In this document: in pieces, positions 1 through 6,025 of the stretch
Layout of the letters: every line of letters begins with the position of its first letter
Numbering within the stretch: the first letter of the stretch is position 1
Assembly (NCBI GenBank): GCA_025459035.1
Contig: JALORJ010000176.1
Span: 1 to 6,025, forward strand
Length of the DNA stretch: 6,025 nt
Direction: 5' to 3'
DNA from: Burkholderiales bacterium
GTDB taxonomy: Bacteria > Pseudomonadota > Gammaproteobacteria > Burkholderiales > Ga0077523
Program-made: the position numbers and the translations under genes
Notes under the pieces: model-generated
The model's database searches: none
Told to the model about the DNA's origin: nothing
The model's input: the letters and a program-made list of their open reading frames with translations, nothing else

Positions 1-2103
1 CGGGTGCGCGTGCGCCGCGGTCGCGCGTTCTTCCCGCAGTCGGTCGCGTCGTTCGAGCCGCGGCCGGACAGCGTGATCGTCTGGGCCCGGGCGGTGGATC
101 CGGCGGCACCCGGTCAGTCGGTCGCCCTGACGCTGGTCGCGTCGACCGACCCCGGCCTGCGCAACCGCGTGCTCGCGATCGACGTGGTCGCGCGCGCCGA
201 CGACGACGGCGTGGTGCAGGTCAAGCTGATCGGACTGCCGGCCCGCACGCGGCTGTTCTTCCGCTTCATCGTGCAGCGCGACGGCGCGCTGTTCGGGTCG
301 GCCATCGGCCGCGCGCAGACGGCGCCGCTCGTGACCGACACGCGGTCGGTGCGCTTCGGGTTCGCGTCGTGCCAGGACGCGATCGGCCGCTTCTACAACC
401 CGTACCTGCGGCTGCTGACCGAGAACCCGGACTTCGTGATCCATCTCGGCGACTACATCTACGAGACGACCGGCGACCCGTCGTTCCAGGCCGCCACCGG
501 GCGGCGCTTCACGTTCGGCGACCGCGATGGCGCCATCGCGCTCCGGGCAGCCGACGGCTCCACGTTCTACGCCGCGGGCTCGGTGTCGAACTACCGCGAG
601 GTGTGGCGCTTCTACCGCAGCGATCGCGTGCTGCAGCGCCTGCACGAGCGCTTCACCTTCGTGAACATCTGGGACGACCACGAGTACGCCGACGACTGCT
701 GGGGGGCGACCGCGACGTTCTTCGGCGGCCGCCGCGACGAAGCGTCGGCGCAGCGCCGCCGCAATGCCGAGCAGGTGTTCTTCGAGTACGTGCCGGTGGA
801 CGTCGACGGCGCGACGCCGGGCGGCGAAGTGGACCTCGACACCCGGCCGCGGTGGCCGGACGGGCGCATCCACCGCGACTTCCGCTACGGTGCGCACGTC
901 CACCTGTTCCTGACGGACTACCGCAGCTTCCGTCCGGATCATCTGATCCCCGAGGACGCCTTCCCCGGGACCATCGCGGTCGACCGCGCCGGGCTCACCG
1001 CGGTGCTGCCCGGTGGCGAGGCGACCTACCAGGCCGTGAAGGCGAACTTCGCGCCGTACGTCGACCTCGACACCCCGCCCGAGCCCGCGCTGGCGCCGGT
1101 GTACGCCGGCTGGAAGGCGGTGCTGCGCGGCGCACTGACGCTCGCCTACGTCGGCGAAGGTCTGGAACCGGCCGCTGCCGCGGCGCTGGCGCAGTCCAAG
1201 GCGGTCGGCCGCATCGACGTGCGCGTGCTGAACACGATCCTCGGCCAGTACAACGCATCGCCCGCCGGCCAGGCGGCACCGGTGCCGCTCGCGACCGAGG
1301 ACGGGCTCGACCGCGGCATCTCGTTCGCGCTCATGGGCAAGCAGTCGCTGTTCGGGTCGCTCGGCAGCCGCTACTTCGTCGTGCGCTCGACCTACGACCT
1401 GTACGCCGCGTACCTCACGTTCGTGCGGCGGCTGCCGGCCGAGCAGGCCTACGGCCCGGCGCAGCTGGCGTGGCTGCGCGCCGCGGTCCCGGCGTCGGAC
1501 GCCACGTGGAAGGTCATCGGCAACTCGACCTCGTTCACCAGCATGGTGCTCGACCTGACCGGCACGCTGCCGGGGCTGCCACCGCACGTCGCCGCCCTGT
1601 TCTCGGCGCTGCCGCCCGTGCTGCGCCAGCGCTTCTATCTGAACGTCGACCAGATGGAAGGCTTTCCGAACTTCCGCCGGCAACTGCTCGACCTCTACGC
1701 GAGCGCCGGCAACGTGGCGCTGATCGCCGGCGACATCCATGCCGCGTTCGTGACCCGACACGCGCCGCGCGTCTGGGAGTTCACCGGCCCGGGCGTGTCG
1801 TCGTTCGCGTTCGGCACCGGCGTGGCGGGCGTGGTCGCCACCGATCCGACACTGTCGGCGATTCCCGGTCTGCCGACGCTGGTCAGCCAGCTCGACACGC
1901 TGCTGCGGCTGGCCAACCCGCAGATCGAGTACGTCAACACCGCCGTCAACGGGATCGTCGTCATGGACGCCGCCGCCGACCGCCTGGTCGCGACCTACCA
2001 CCTGCTGGACGGCGCGGAAGCGGCGCGTTCGTACTACGACCGGCCGGGGCTGCTGGCATCGAAATGGCTGGTACATCGCGTCGAAGTGTTGTCCGCTGAT
2101 TGA
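1..2103 (+). CDS. phoD: PhoD-type alkaline phosphatase/phosphodiesterase, 5'-partial
   Basis: The product is a PhoD-family metallophosphatase, expected to hydrolyse phosphate mono- or diesters outside the cytoplasmic membrane. The frame is open at the left edge, so the start and any Tat signal are missing. The GTG at position 4 is unlikely to be the start, because the PhoD N-terminal domain (FPQSVASFEPRPDSV) is already under way. Counting residues from that GTG, family motifs appear in order: FASC with Cys123, HLGDYIYE (147-154, Asp150 and Tyr153), NIWDDHEY (221-228), the DYR motif (305-307), a QLAWLR helix (487-492), IGNSTSF (505-511), DQMEGFPNFRRQLL (549-562) and GDIHAAF (576-582). These cover the expected metal-binding and catalytic positions, so the enzyme looks active. 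The 699 visible residues exceed a typical PhoD (about 520-580), because the stretch between DYR and QLAWLR is about 180 residues instead of a few tens. The symbol rests on family membership only, and substrate preference cannot be read. No Pho box can be examined because the promoter is outside the window. Confidence -1.
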   Translation, partial: RVRVRRGRAFFPQSVASFEPRPDSVIVWARAVDPAAPGQSVALTLVASTDPGLRNRVLAIDVVARADDDGVVQVKLIGLPARTRLFFRFIVQRDGALFGSAIGRAQTAPLVTDTRSVRFGFASCQDAIGRFYNPYLRLLTENPDFVIHLGDYIYETTGDPSFQAATGRRFTFGDRDGAIALRAADGSTFYAAGSVSNYREVWRFYRSDRVLQRLHERFTFVNIWDDHEYADDCWGATATFFGGRRDEASAQRRRNAEQVFFEYVPVDVDGATPGGEVDLDTRPRWPDGRIHRDFRYGAHVHLFLTDYRSFRPDHLIPEDAFPGTIAVDRAGLTAVLPGGEATYQAVKANFAPYVDLDTPPEPALAPVYAGWKAVLRGALTLAYVGEGLEPAAAAALAQSKAVGRIDVRVLNTILGQYNASPAGQAAPVPLATEDGLDRGISFALMGKQSLFGSLGSRYFVVRSTYDLYAAYLTFVRRLPAEQAYGPAQLAWLRAAVPASDATWKVIGNSTSFTSMVLDLTGTLPGLPPHVAALFSALPPVLRQRFYLNVDQMEGFPNFRRQLLDLYASAGNVALIAGDIHAAFVTRHAPRVWEFTGPGVSSFAFGTGVAGVVATDPTLSAIPGLPTLVSQLDTLLRLANPQIEYVNTAVNGIVVMDAAADRLVATYHLLDGAEAARSYYDRPGLLASKWLVHRVEVLSAD

Positions 2104-2261
2104 CGAGAACCGCTCGAAACGCGAGTCTTCGAATGGACCACGCCCGGAGCCCGACGGCGCGTGGATCGGACGGGTCGGCCGGTGCCGCGTGGTGGCAGGG
2201 TCCGACGTGTCCCGGCGGTGCCTGCTGTCCCTGACGTTCACCGACCGCACTGGCGGTCATC

Positions 2262-2266
2262 GGAGA
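2262..2266 (+). promoter_or_regulatory. Ribosome binding site of the PEP-CTERM gene
   Basis: GGAGA lies about 6 bases before the ATG at 2272, an ideal Shine-Dalgarno spacing. It decides the start: the frame is open further upstream to a GTG at 2161, but that would add 37 Arg/Pro-rich residues in front of a clean signal peptide. Confidence -1.
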
Positions 2267-2271
2267 TCCGG

Positions 2272-2886
2272 ATGCGTCCGACCCTGCTGTCCCTCGCGAG
2301 CGCCGCGGTCCTCGGCGCCGCGGTGCTTCCCGCCCATGCCGACCTGCTGGCCTCGCAACCGATCGTCCCGGGGTGGACCGAAGGCTGGTGCACCCCCTGC
2401 AACGGGTCGTTCGAAGATCAGCGCGTCTTCGCGCAGTTCACGCTCGCCGCCCCGGTGTTCGTGGATCTCGCCACCTTCGCGGTCACGTGGACGTCGGTCC
2501 CGGGCGATATCGAGATCTCGATCTGGGACACCCCGTTCGGCAACGTGCTGTTCTCGGCGCAGTTCGACGCGTCGGCCTACATGCTGGACCCCGAGAGCGC
2601 AGCGAGCACGACGCTGTCGGTGGGTCTGCCGGGATGGCGCCTCGACCCGGGCAGCTACGCGCTGGGGCTGCGCGGCATCGGCGGCGCGACGCTCGGTTGG
2701 GCAGAGACGCAGGCCGGTGGCACCGGGACGCGCTGGTTCCCCGACGCGGGCAATCCGGCGCTCCTCGAGGGAGGCCTGGGCGTGGGCTACGAACTGAACG
2801 GGCGCGTCGTGCCCGAGCCCGGCACCTGGGCGTTGATGGGCGCCGGCCTGCTCGTCGCCGGCGCCGCCCTGCGTCGCCGCGCCTGA
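2272..2886 (+). CDS. PEP-CTERM sorting domain-containing exported protein
   Basis: This is a 204-aa secreted protein of unknown function carrying a PEP-CTERM exosortase signal. Residues 1-23 form a Sec signal peptide with a hydrophobic core and a likely cut after Ala-His-Ala (21-23). Residues 24-178 are predicted to be extracytoplasmic and rich in short beta-strand-like segments alternating with Gly/Pro turns. I recognise no catalytic domain. Two cysteines form a CTPC motif at 40-43, just after cleavage, and are the only cysteines in the protein. The C-terminus has the full tripartite signal: Pro-Glu-Pro at 181-183, a hydrophobic helix (about 185-200), then Arg-Arg-Arg-Ala. In this family an exosortase cuts near the PEP motif while the protein is exported, often in bacteria that make exopolysaccharide or biofilm. 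No exosortase is in the window. The start is set by an SD sequence 6 bases upstream and by the signal peptide. The gene lies 168 bp after the phosphatase gene on the same strand, so an operon is possible but not shown. The PEP-CTERM assignment is strong; the biological role is unknown. Confidence -1.
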   Translation: MRPTLLSLASAAVLGAAVLPAHADLLASQPIVPGWTEGWCTPCNGSFEDQRVFAQFTLAAPVFVDLATFAVTWTSVPGDIEISIWDTPFGNVLFSAQFDASAYMLDPESAASTTLSVGLPGWRLDPGSYALGLRGIGGATLGWAETQAGGTGTRWFPDAGNPALLEGGLGVGYELNGRVVPEPGTWALMGAGLLVAGAALRRRA

Positions 2887-2898
2887 TCGATCCTCGCC

Positions 2899-2931
2899 GC
2901 CCCCGCCCCGGCCGCCGGCCGATGCGGGGGC
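2899..2931. terminator. Nested GC hairpin between convergent genes, possible bidirectional terminator
   Basis: An 8-bp perfect arm GCCCCCGC (2899-2906) pairs with GCGGGGGC (2924-2931). Inside it CGGCC (2909-2913) pairs with GGCCG (2917-2921) around a 3-base loop, leaving a 2x2 internal loop. It starts 12 bases after the stop of the + strand gene and lies 16 bases beyond the stop of the - strand gene. There is no T-run on either side, so it is not a canonical intrinsic terminator. It could still pause polymerase or protect mRNA 3' ends. High local GC makes some pairing likely by chance, but the nested arrangement and position favour a real structure. Confidence -1.
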
Positions 2932-2947
2932 CCTGCCGGTCGCGGCG

Positions 2948-4918
2948 TCAGGCCGGGATCGCCGCCTCGACCCGGTTGCCGCCAGCGCGCTTCGCGCGGT
3001 AGAGCGCCTCGTCGGCGGCCTTCACCAGCGCATCCTGCCGCGCCTGCGACGGCCCGCGTTCCGCCACCCCGATCGACACCGTGATCGTGTAGCGCACCGA
3101 CGCGGCCGAGAACGCGAGCGCCTCGACCGCGGCGCGAAAGCGCTCGGCGACCTTCACACCGGGCTGCAGCCCGGTGTCGGGCGAGATCACCAGAAACTCC
3201 TCGCCACCGATGCGGCAGATCACGTCCTCGGTGCGGGCCGCCTTGCGAAGCGCGCCGGCCACCTGCCGCAGGACCACGTCGCCGGCTTCGTGCCCGTACG
3301 TGTCGTTGACGGTCTTGAAGCGGTCGACGTCGATCATCATCACCGTCAGCGCCCGCTGGTTGCGGGTCGCGGCGGCCCAGTCCTGCTCGAGGCGCTCCAT
3401 CGCATAGCGCCGGTTCGGCAGCCCGGTGAGCGAGTCGGTCAGCGCCGCCTGCCGCAGCCGTCGGTTGGCCACCGCGTACTCGGTCGCGAAGCGGCGCAGG
3501 TTGCGGGCATCCTGCGCCGCCTCTTCCTCCAGCCGCACGACACGCTGGCCGGCCTTCAGCCGCGCGACGATGACCTTCGGCGAGAACGGCTTGGCGACGA
3601 AATCATCGACGCCGGCCTCGAATGCCGCCACGACGCTGTCGTCCTTCGCGTGATCCGACAGCAGCACGAAATAGATGTGGCGACCCTCGGCGGTCTCGCG
3701 CAGCGCGCGGCACAGATTGAGGCCGTCCATCTCGGGCATCAGCCAGTCGGCGACGATGATGTGCGGACGCTCGCGGATCGCGAGCTGCAGCGCCTGCTGC
3801 CCGTCCGAGGCCAGCGTGACCTGATAGTCCTCGGCCGTCAGCAGCTGGCCGAGCTGCGTGCGTCCGGCGGATTCGTCGTCGGCCACGAGCACGCGCAACG
3901 CGCTGGTCCCGCCGGGCAGCGGATCGAGCGCCACGCGCTCCGGCGACGGCGCCGATGCGGCGACCGCGGCCGTGACCGGCGCCGCCGCCGCGGCGGCCTG
4001 CTCGACGATGCGCGTGATCTCGGCGAACGCCGGCACGTCCTGCGTGCGGACTTCGAGCAACCGTCCCCAGTCGCGCCACTCGACGACCACCTGATCGCAG
4101 ACCTCGGCGATCGTCTCGGCATCGACGCCGATCTTGGCGGCCAGGAACACGAGATCGCCCAGCATCGGTCGGCGCAGCACGTCGTCGACGATGCACCACT
4201 CGCCGATGCGCGACGCGAGGTGCAGCAGCCACGTGAGCGTGGCCTCGCGCGAACCGTCAAGCAGATGCCCGCCGGCCGGGTCCTCGTGGTGATAGACCGC
4301 GTTGACGAACAGCCGCGGCAGCATCCAGTCCTCGAGCATCGCGGAGCACAGCTCGGCATGGTCGGCGCCGAAGCGCTCGCGCTCCTGCGCGCGCAGCGCC
4401 GCAGGCGCCATGTCGACGCCGGCCTCGCCGTCGTACTGCTCGGGATAGAGCGTCGCCAGCGCCAGCCGGCCGATGCCGGCCAGCAGCCCGCACGTGAACG
4501 CCTCGTCGCCCTGCGCCGTGCGCGTGCGCAGGCACAGCGCGTTGGCGGCGATGCCGGTGGCGAGCGAACAGGACCAGAAGCGGTCGTGGTCGAAGCGACG
4601 CGCCGTGCCCTTGCGACTGCCCGCCAGCACCGAGAATCCCAGCGCGAGCTGTCGCACGGTCCCGATGCCGAGCAGCCGGATCGCGTCGACCACCGCGACG
4701 ATCGGTCGACGCGATCCCGCGAGTGCCGAATTCGAGAACTTCACGAGCCGCCCCGACAGTGCGGGATCGGCCTGGACGACCCGCGCCAGTTCCGGCAGCG
4801 ACACGTCGTCCTTGCGCGTGAGCTCGACGATGCGCAGCGCGACCCCCGACGGCGACGGCAGCTTGCCGGTCGTCTTGAAGTCGTCGAAGGTCTTGTGGTC
4901 GAGCCCTGGCGCGTTCAT
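2948..4918 (-). CDS. HDOD - receiver - GGDEF protein (predicted diguanylate cyclase)
   Basis: This is a 656-aa cytoplasmic signalling protein predicted to make c-di-GMP from two GTP. Domain order: HDOD (about 15-240), an Ala-rich linker (307-323), a response-regulator receiver (about 341-457), a charged probable coiled coil (460-490) and GGDEF (about 490-650). HDOD carries the usual GKLPSPSGVALRIVEL opening, and the His-Asp pair of true HD hydrolases is replaced by Ala147-Gly148, fitting a non-catalytic role. The receiver keeps the acidic pair Asp347/Asp348, phospho-acceptor Asp391 (ADWLMPEMDG), Ser421 and Lys443 in AKPF. The GGDEF domain has DSLTGLPNRR, metal-binding Asp530, Asn538 and Asp547 for guanine contact, GGEEF at 571-575, and an I-site RTED at 562-565 exactly five residues before it. 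It therefore looks active, phosphorylation-controlled and product-inhibited. The ATG at 4918 is chosen because HDOD begins directly after it and it overlaps the upstream stop codon (ATGA). The frame is open further upstream, but that stretch is a shadow of the neighbouring gene. No partner histidine kinase is in the window. Confidence -1.
   Translation of the reverse strand: MNAPGLDHKTFDDFKTTGKLPSPSGVALRIVELTRKDDVSLPELARVVQADPALSGRLVKFSNSALAGSRRPIVAVVDAIRLLGIGTVRQLALGFSVLAGSRKGTARRFDHDRFWSCSLATGIAANALCLRTRTAQGDEAFTCGLLAGIGRLALATLYPEQYDGEAGVDMAPAALRAQERERFGADHAELCSAMLEDWMLPRLFVNAVYHHEDPAGGHLLDGSREATLTWLLHLASRIGEWCIVDDVLRRPMLGDLVFLAAKIGVDAETIAEVCDQVVVEWRDWGRLLEVRTQDVPAFAEITRIVEQAAAAAAPVTAAVAASAPSPERVALDPLPGGTSALRVLVADDESAGRTQLGQLLTAEDYQVTLASDGQQALQLAIRERPHIIVADWLMPEMDGLNLCRALRETAEGRHIYFVLLSDHAKDDSVVAAFEAGVDDFVAKPFSPKVIVARLKAGQRVVRLEEEAAQDARNLRRFATEYAVANRRLRQAALTDSLTGLPNRRYAMERLEQDWAAATRNQRALTVMMIDVDRFKTVNDTYGHEAGDVVLRQVAGALRKAARTEDVICRIGGEEFLVISPDTGLQPGVKVAERFRAAVEALAFSAASVRYTITVSIGVAERGPSQARQDALVKAADEALYRAKRAGGNRVEAAIPA
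4915..4918 (-). other. ATGA stop/start overlap joining the two - strand genes
   Basis: Read on the minus strand, the ATG (4918-4916) of the HDOD-receiver-GGDEF gene overlaps the TGA (4917-4915) of the membrane protein gene. The only purine-rich SD candidate (GGGA, 4934-4931) is 12 bases from the ATG, which is far for efficient independent initiation. Translational coupling by terminating ribosomes is the likely mode and implies one transcript. Confidence -1.
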
Positions 4919-6025
4919 CGGGTCGGATCGTCCCGCGAGGCCGGGCGATCGGATCGTTCTCGGTTGCGCGCCATGGCGCGGACAGGAAAGTCTAGCGGCA
5001 GCGCATGGTCCGGCCAGCGCTGCCGGAAGCGGGCGAACTCCGCTTCGGCCTGCGCGCGATCGCCCGCGCGCCATTGCGCCGCGATGCGCTCGAGCCACAC
5101 GGCCGGCGCGGGATCGTCCGCCGGCGGCGCGGGTGCACGCACCGCCGCTGGCGGCGGCGAGCGCATCGTGTTCACCGCATCGGCAGACGGCGCCGCGGCC
5201 GGCGCCCGCGATGCGGTCACCGCGGTCGCGGCGCGCGCGGTGTCGGCTTCTGCCGAGCGCGTCGCCTCCGCCCGTGCCACGAGCGGCGGCGCATCCGGCG
5301 CACGCTTCGACACGGCGGCCGACGCGTCGCGTGCCGTCGCCGGCAGCGGTGCTTCGCTCATCGCGGGCGCGGTCGCGATCGGCGACGCGGCGGCCCGCGA
5401 CGCGACCGTCGTACCGGGATCGCGCGCCTCGTGGGCGTCCGCCGCTCCCGTGTCCGCGGCTTCCGCGGCGCTCTGGCGCGCCGCGGCGGGCGGTGGACTC
5501 GGTGCCGCGCGTTCGCGCACCGCCGACTCGAGCGCCGCGATCCGTGTCGGCGGTGTGGCCGCCCGGGATGACGCACGCGCGGCCCCACCGTCGTCGGTCC
5601 CCGAACGATCTGCGGGCGCTGCGGGCTGGGCGGCGGCCGCGACGCGCGTGTCCGGGTCCGCCGCGACCGGCGCAGGCGGTGCGCTCGCACCGGCCGGCGG
5701 CGTCGCGACGGCCGCGTCCGCGACGGTGGGCGACGGCGTCGGGCGCAGGTCCGCCACCTCGTGCTCGCGCAGGTGGTCGCGGCTGGTGATGCTGACGACG
5801 GCACCGATCGCCGCGACCGCAAGCATCGCCGCGATCGACGCCGGCATCGCCCAGCGCTGCACCGGCTGACGCGCGACGACCGCCGGTCGCGACGCCGCGG
5901 GCACGGCATCGACCGCGACCGGTCCTGCGCCGACCGCCCGCCGCGCCGCGGCGAGGACCGCGGCATCGATCGCGCTCGCGGGGCCGGTGTCGTCGCGGAC
6001 CGCCTCGCGCCACGCGGCGCGCAGC
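4915..6025 (-). CDS. Single-pass membrane protein with Ala/Pro-rich linker, start outside window
   Basis: I cannot name this gene. The visible 369 residues, numbered from the window edge, run as follows. Residues 1-57 are an Ala/Arg-rich region including AAWREAV and a helix AVLAAARRAVGAGP. Residues about 58-79 form one hydrophobic membrane helix after a positively charged stretch, implying a cytoplasmic N-terminus. About 95-308 is a low-complexity Ala/Pro/Thr/Arg linker. Residues 310-346 form a compact helical module starting with Trp-Leu-Glu-Arg-Ile and including FARFRQRWPDHALP, resembling one TPR-like helix pair. The tail is Arg/Asp-rich. A GTG at 5904 could serve as a start, but the frame stays open to the window end and the upstream residues look like genuine protein, so the real start is probably beyond 6025. 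The layout (short cytoplasmic part, one helix, long periplasmic part) resembles membrane anti-sigma factors or envelope sensors. That is inference from topology; no zinc-binding anti-sigma motif is visible. It is translationally coupled to the downstream c-di-GMP gene, suggesting a shared role. Confidence -1.
   Translation of the reverse strand, partial: LRAAWREAVRDDTGPASAIDAAVLAAARRAVGAGPVAVDAVPAASRPAVVARQPVQRWAMPASIAAMLAVAAIGAVVSITSRDHLREHEVADLRPTPSPTVADAAVATPPAGASAPPAPVAADPDTRVAAAAQPAAPADRSGTDDGGAARASSRAATPPTRIAALESAVRERAAPSPPPAAARQSAAEAADTGAADAHEARDPGTTVASRAAASPIATAPAMSEAPLPATARDASAAVSKRAPDAPPLVARAEATRSAEADTARAATAVTASRAPAAAPSADAVNTMRSPPPAAVRAPAPPADDPAPAVWLERIAAQWRAGDRAQAEAEFARFRQRWPDHALPLDFPVRAMARNRERSDRPASRDDPTR

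Noticed and set aside
369..2099. Second + strand open frame of 576 codons inside the phosphatase gene
   Set aside because: It is a shifted frame of the PhoD gene, with Arg/Pro-rich translation and no motif. All family motifs are in the other frame.
2138..2164. Inverted repeat CCACGC/GCGTGG after the phosphatase gene
   Set aside because: It has only a 6-bp stem with a 15-base loop and no T-run, so it is easily explained by chance at this GC content. Termination here is not supported.
2161..2271. Earlier GTG start for the PEP-CTERM gene
   Set aside because: It would place 37 Arg/Pro-rich residues before an otherwise ideal signal peptide, and the SD sequence fits the ATG at 2272.
2221..2294. 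12-bp direct repeat CCTGCTGTCCCT at 2221-2232 and 2283-2294
   Set aside because: The second copy is ordinary Leu-Leu-Ser coding in the signal peptide. Two copies of a 12-mer in 6 kb of GC-rich DNA can arise by chance, and no third copy or palindromic structure suggests an operator.
3290..5869. Long + strand open frame (859 codons) antisense to both minus-strand genes
   Set aside because: It lies opposite two genes with clear domain content, and its translation is Arg/Gly/Ala-rich with no recognisable motif. Such frames are expected in antisense to GC-rich genes, where stop codons are rare.
5358..5966. Other minus- and plus-strand open frames overlapping the Ala/Pro-rich linker
   Set aside because: They are Arg-rich low-complexity translations created by the GC-rich repetitive codons of the linker. 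They have no start signal or domain.
4919..6013. N-terminal extension of the HDOD-receiver-GGDEF frame by 365 codons
   Set aside because: The extension is an Arg/Gly-rich translation with no domain and overlaps the membrane protein gene in another frame. The ATG at 4918 directly precedes the HDOD domain and forms the ATGA junction.

Overview
The window is very GC-rich, with G/C at nearly every third codon position. It encodes proteins typical of a high-GC Gram-negative proteobacterium. The pairing of a PEP-CTERM exported protein (which implies an exosortase elsewhere in the genome) with an HDOD/receiver/GGDEF signalling protein and an Ala/Pro-rich inner-membrane protein suggests a betaproteobacterium of the Burkholderiales/Rhodocyclales kind. 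That placement is inferred from protein style, not from a marker gene. No tRNA, rRNA, CRISPR array, insertion sequence or phage gene is visible.

Left half (+ strand): positions 1-2103 hold most of a PhoD-type metallophosphatase/phosphodiesterase. Its 5' end, presumably including an export signal, lies before the window. After 168 bp of non-coding DNA, positions 2272-2886 encode a 204-aa PEP-CTERM protein with a signal peptide, a soluble extracytoplasmic region of unknown fold and a textbook C-terminal sorting signal. Both products are predicted to act outside the cytoplasmic membrane.

Right half (- strand): two genes run leftward and converge on the PEP-CTERM gene. The upstream one (4915 to beyond 6025) encodes a single-pass membrane protein with a cytoplasmic N-terminal part, a linker of about 210 residues rich in Ala/Pro, and a short helical C-terminal module. 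Its start lies outside the window. Its stop codon overlaps the start of the next gene in an ATGA junction. The downstream gene (2948-4918) encodes a 656-aa HDOD-receiver-GGDEF protein whose receiver and diguanylate cyclase motifs are intact, including the product-inhibition I-site. The overlap argues for coupled synthesis and suggests that the membrane protein and the c-di-GMP enzyme share a pathway. The two convergent units are separated by only 61 bp, which hold a nested GC-rich hairpin that may stop transcription from both sides.

The most interesting element is the two-gene minus-strand unit: a membrane protein of unknown function coupled to a three-domain c-di-GMP signalling protein. Nothing here proves a new system. 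The other genes belong to recognisable families.
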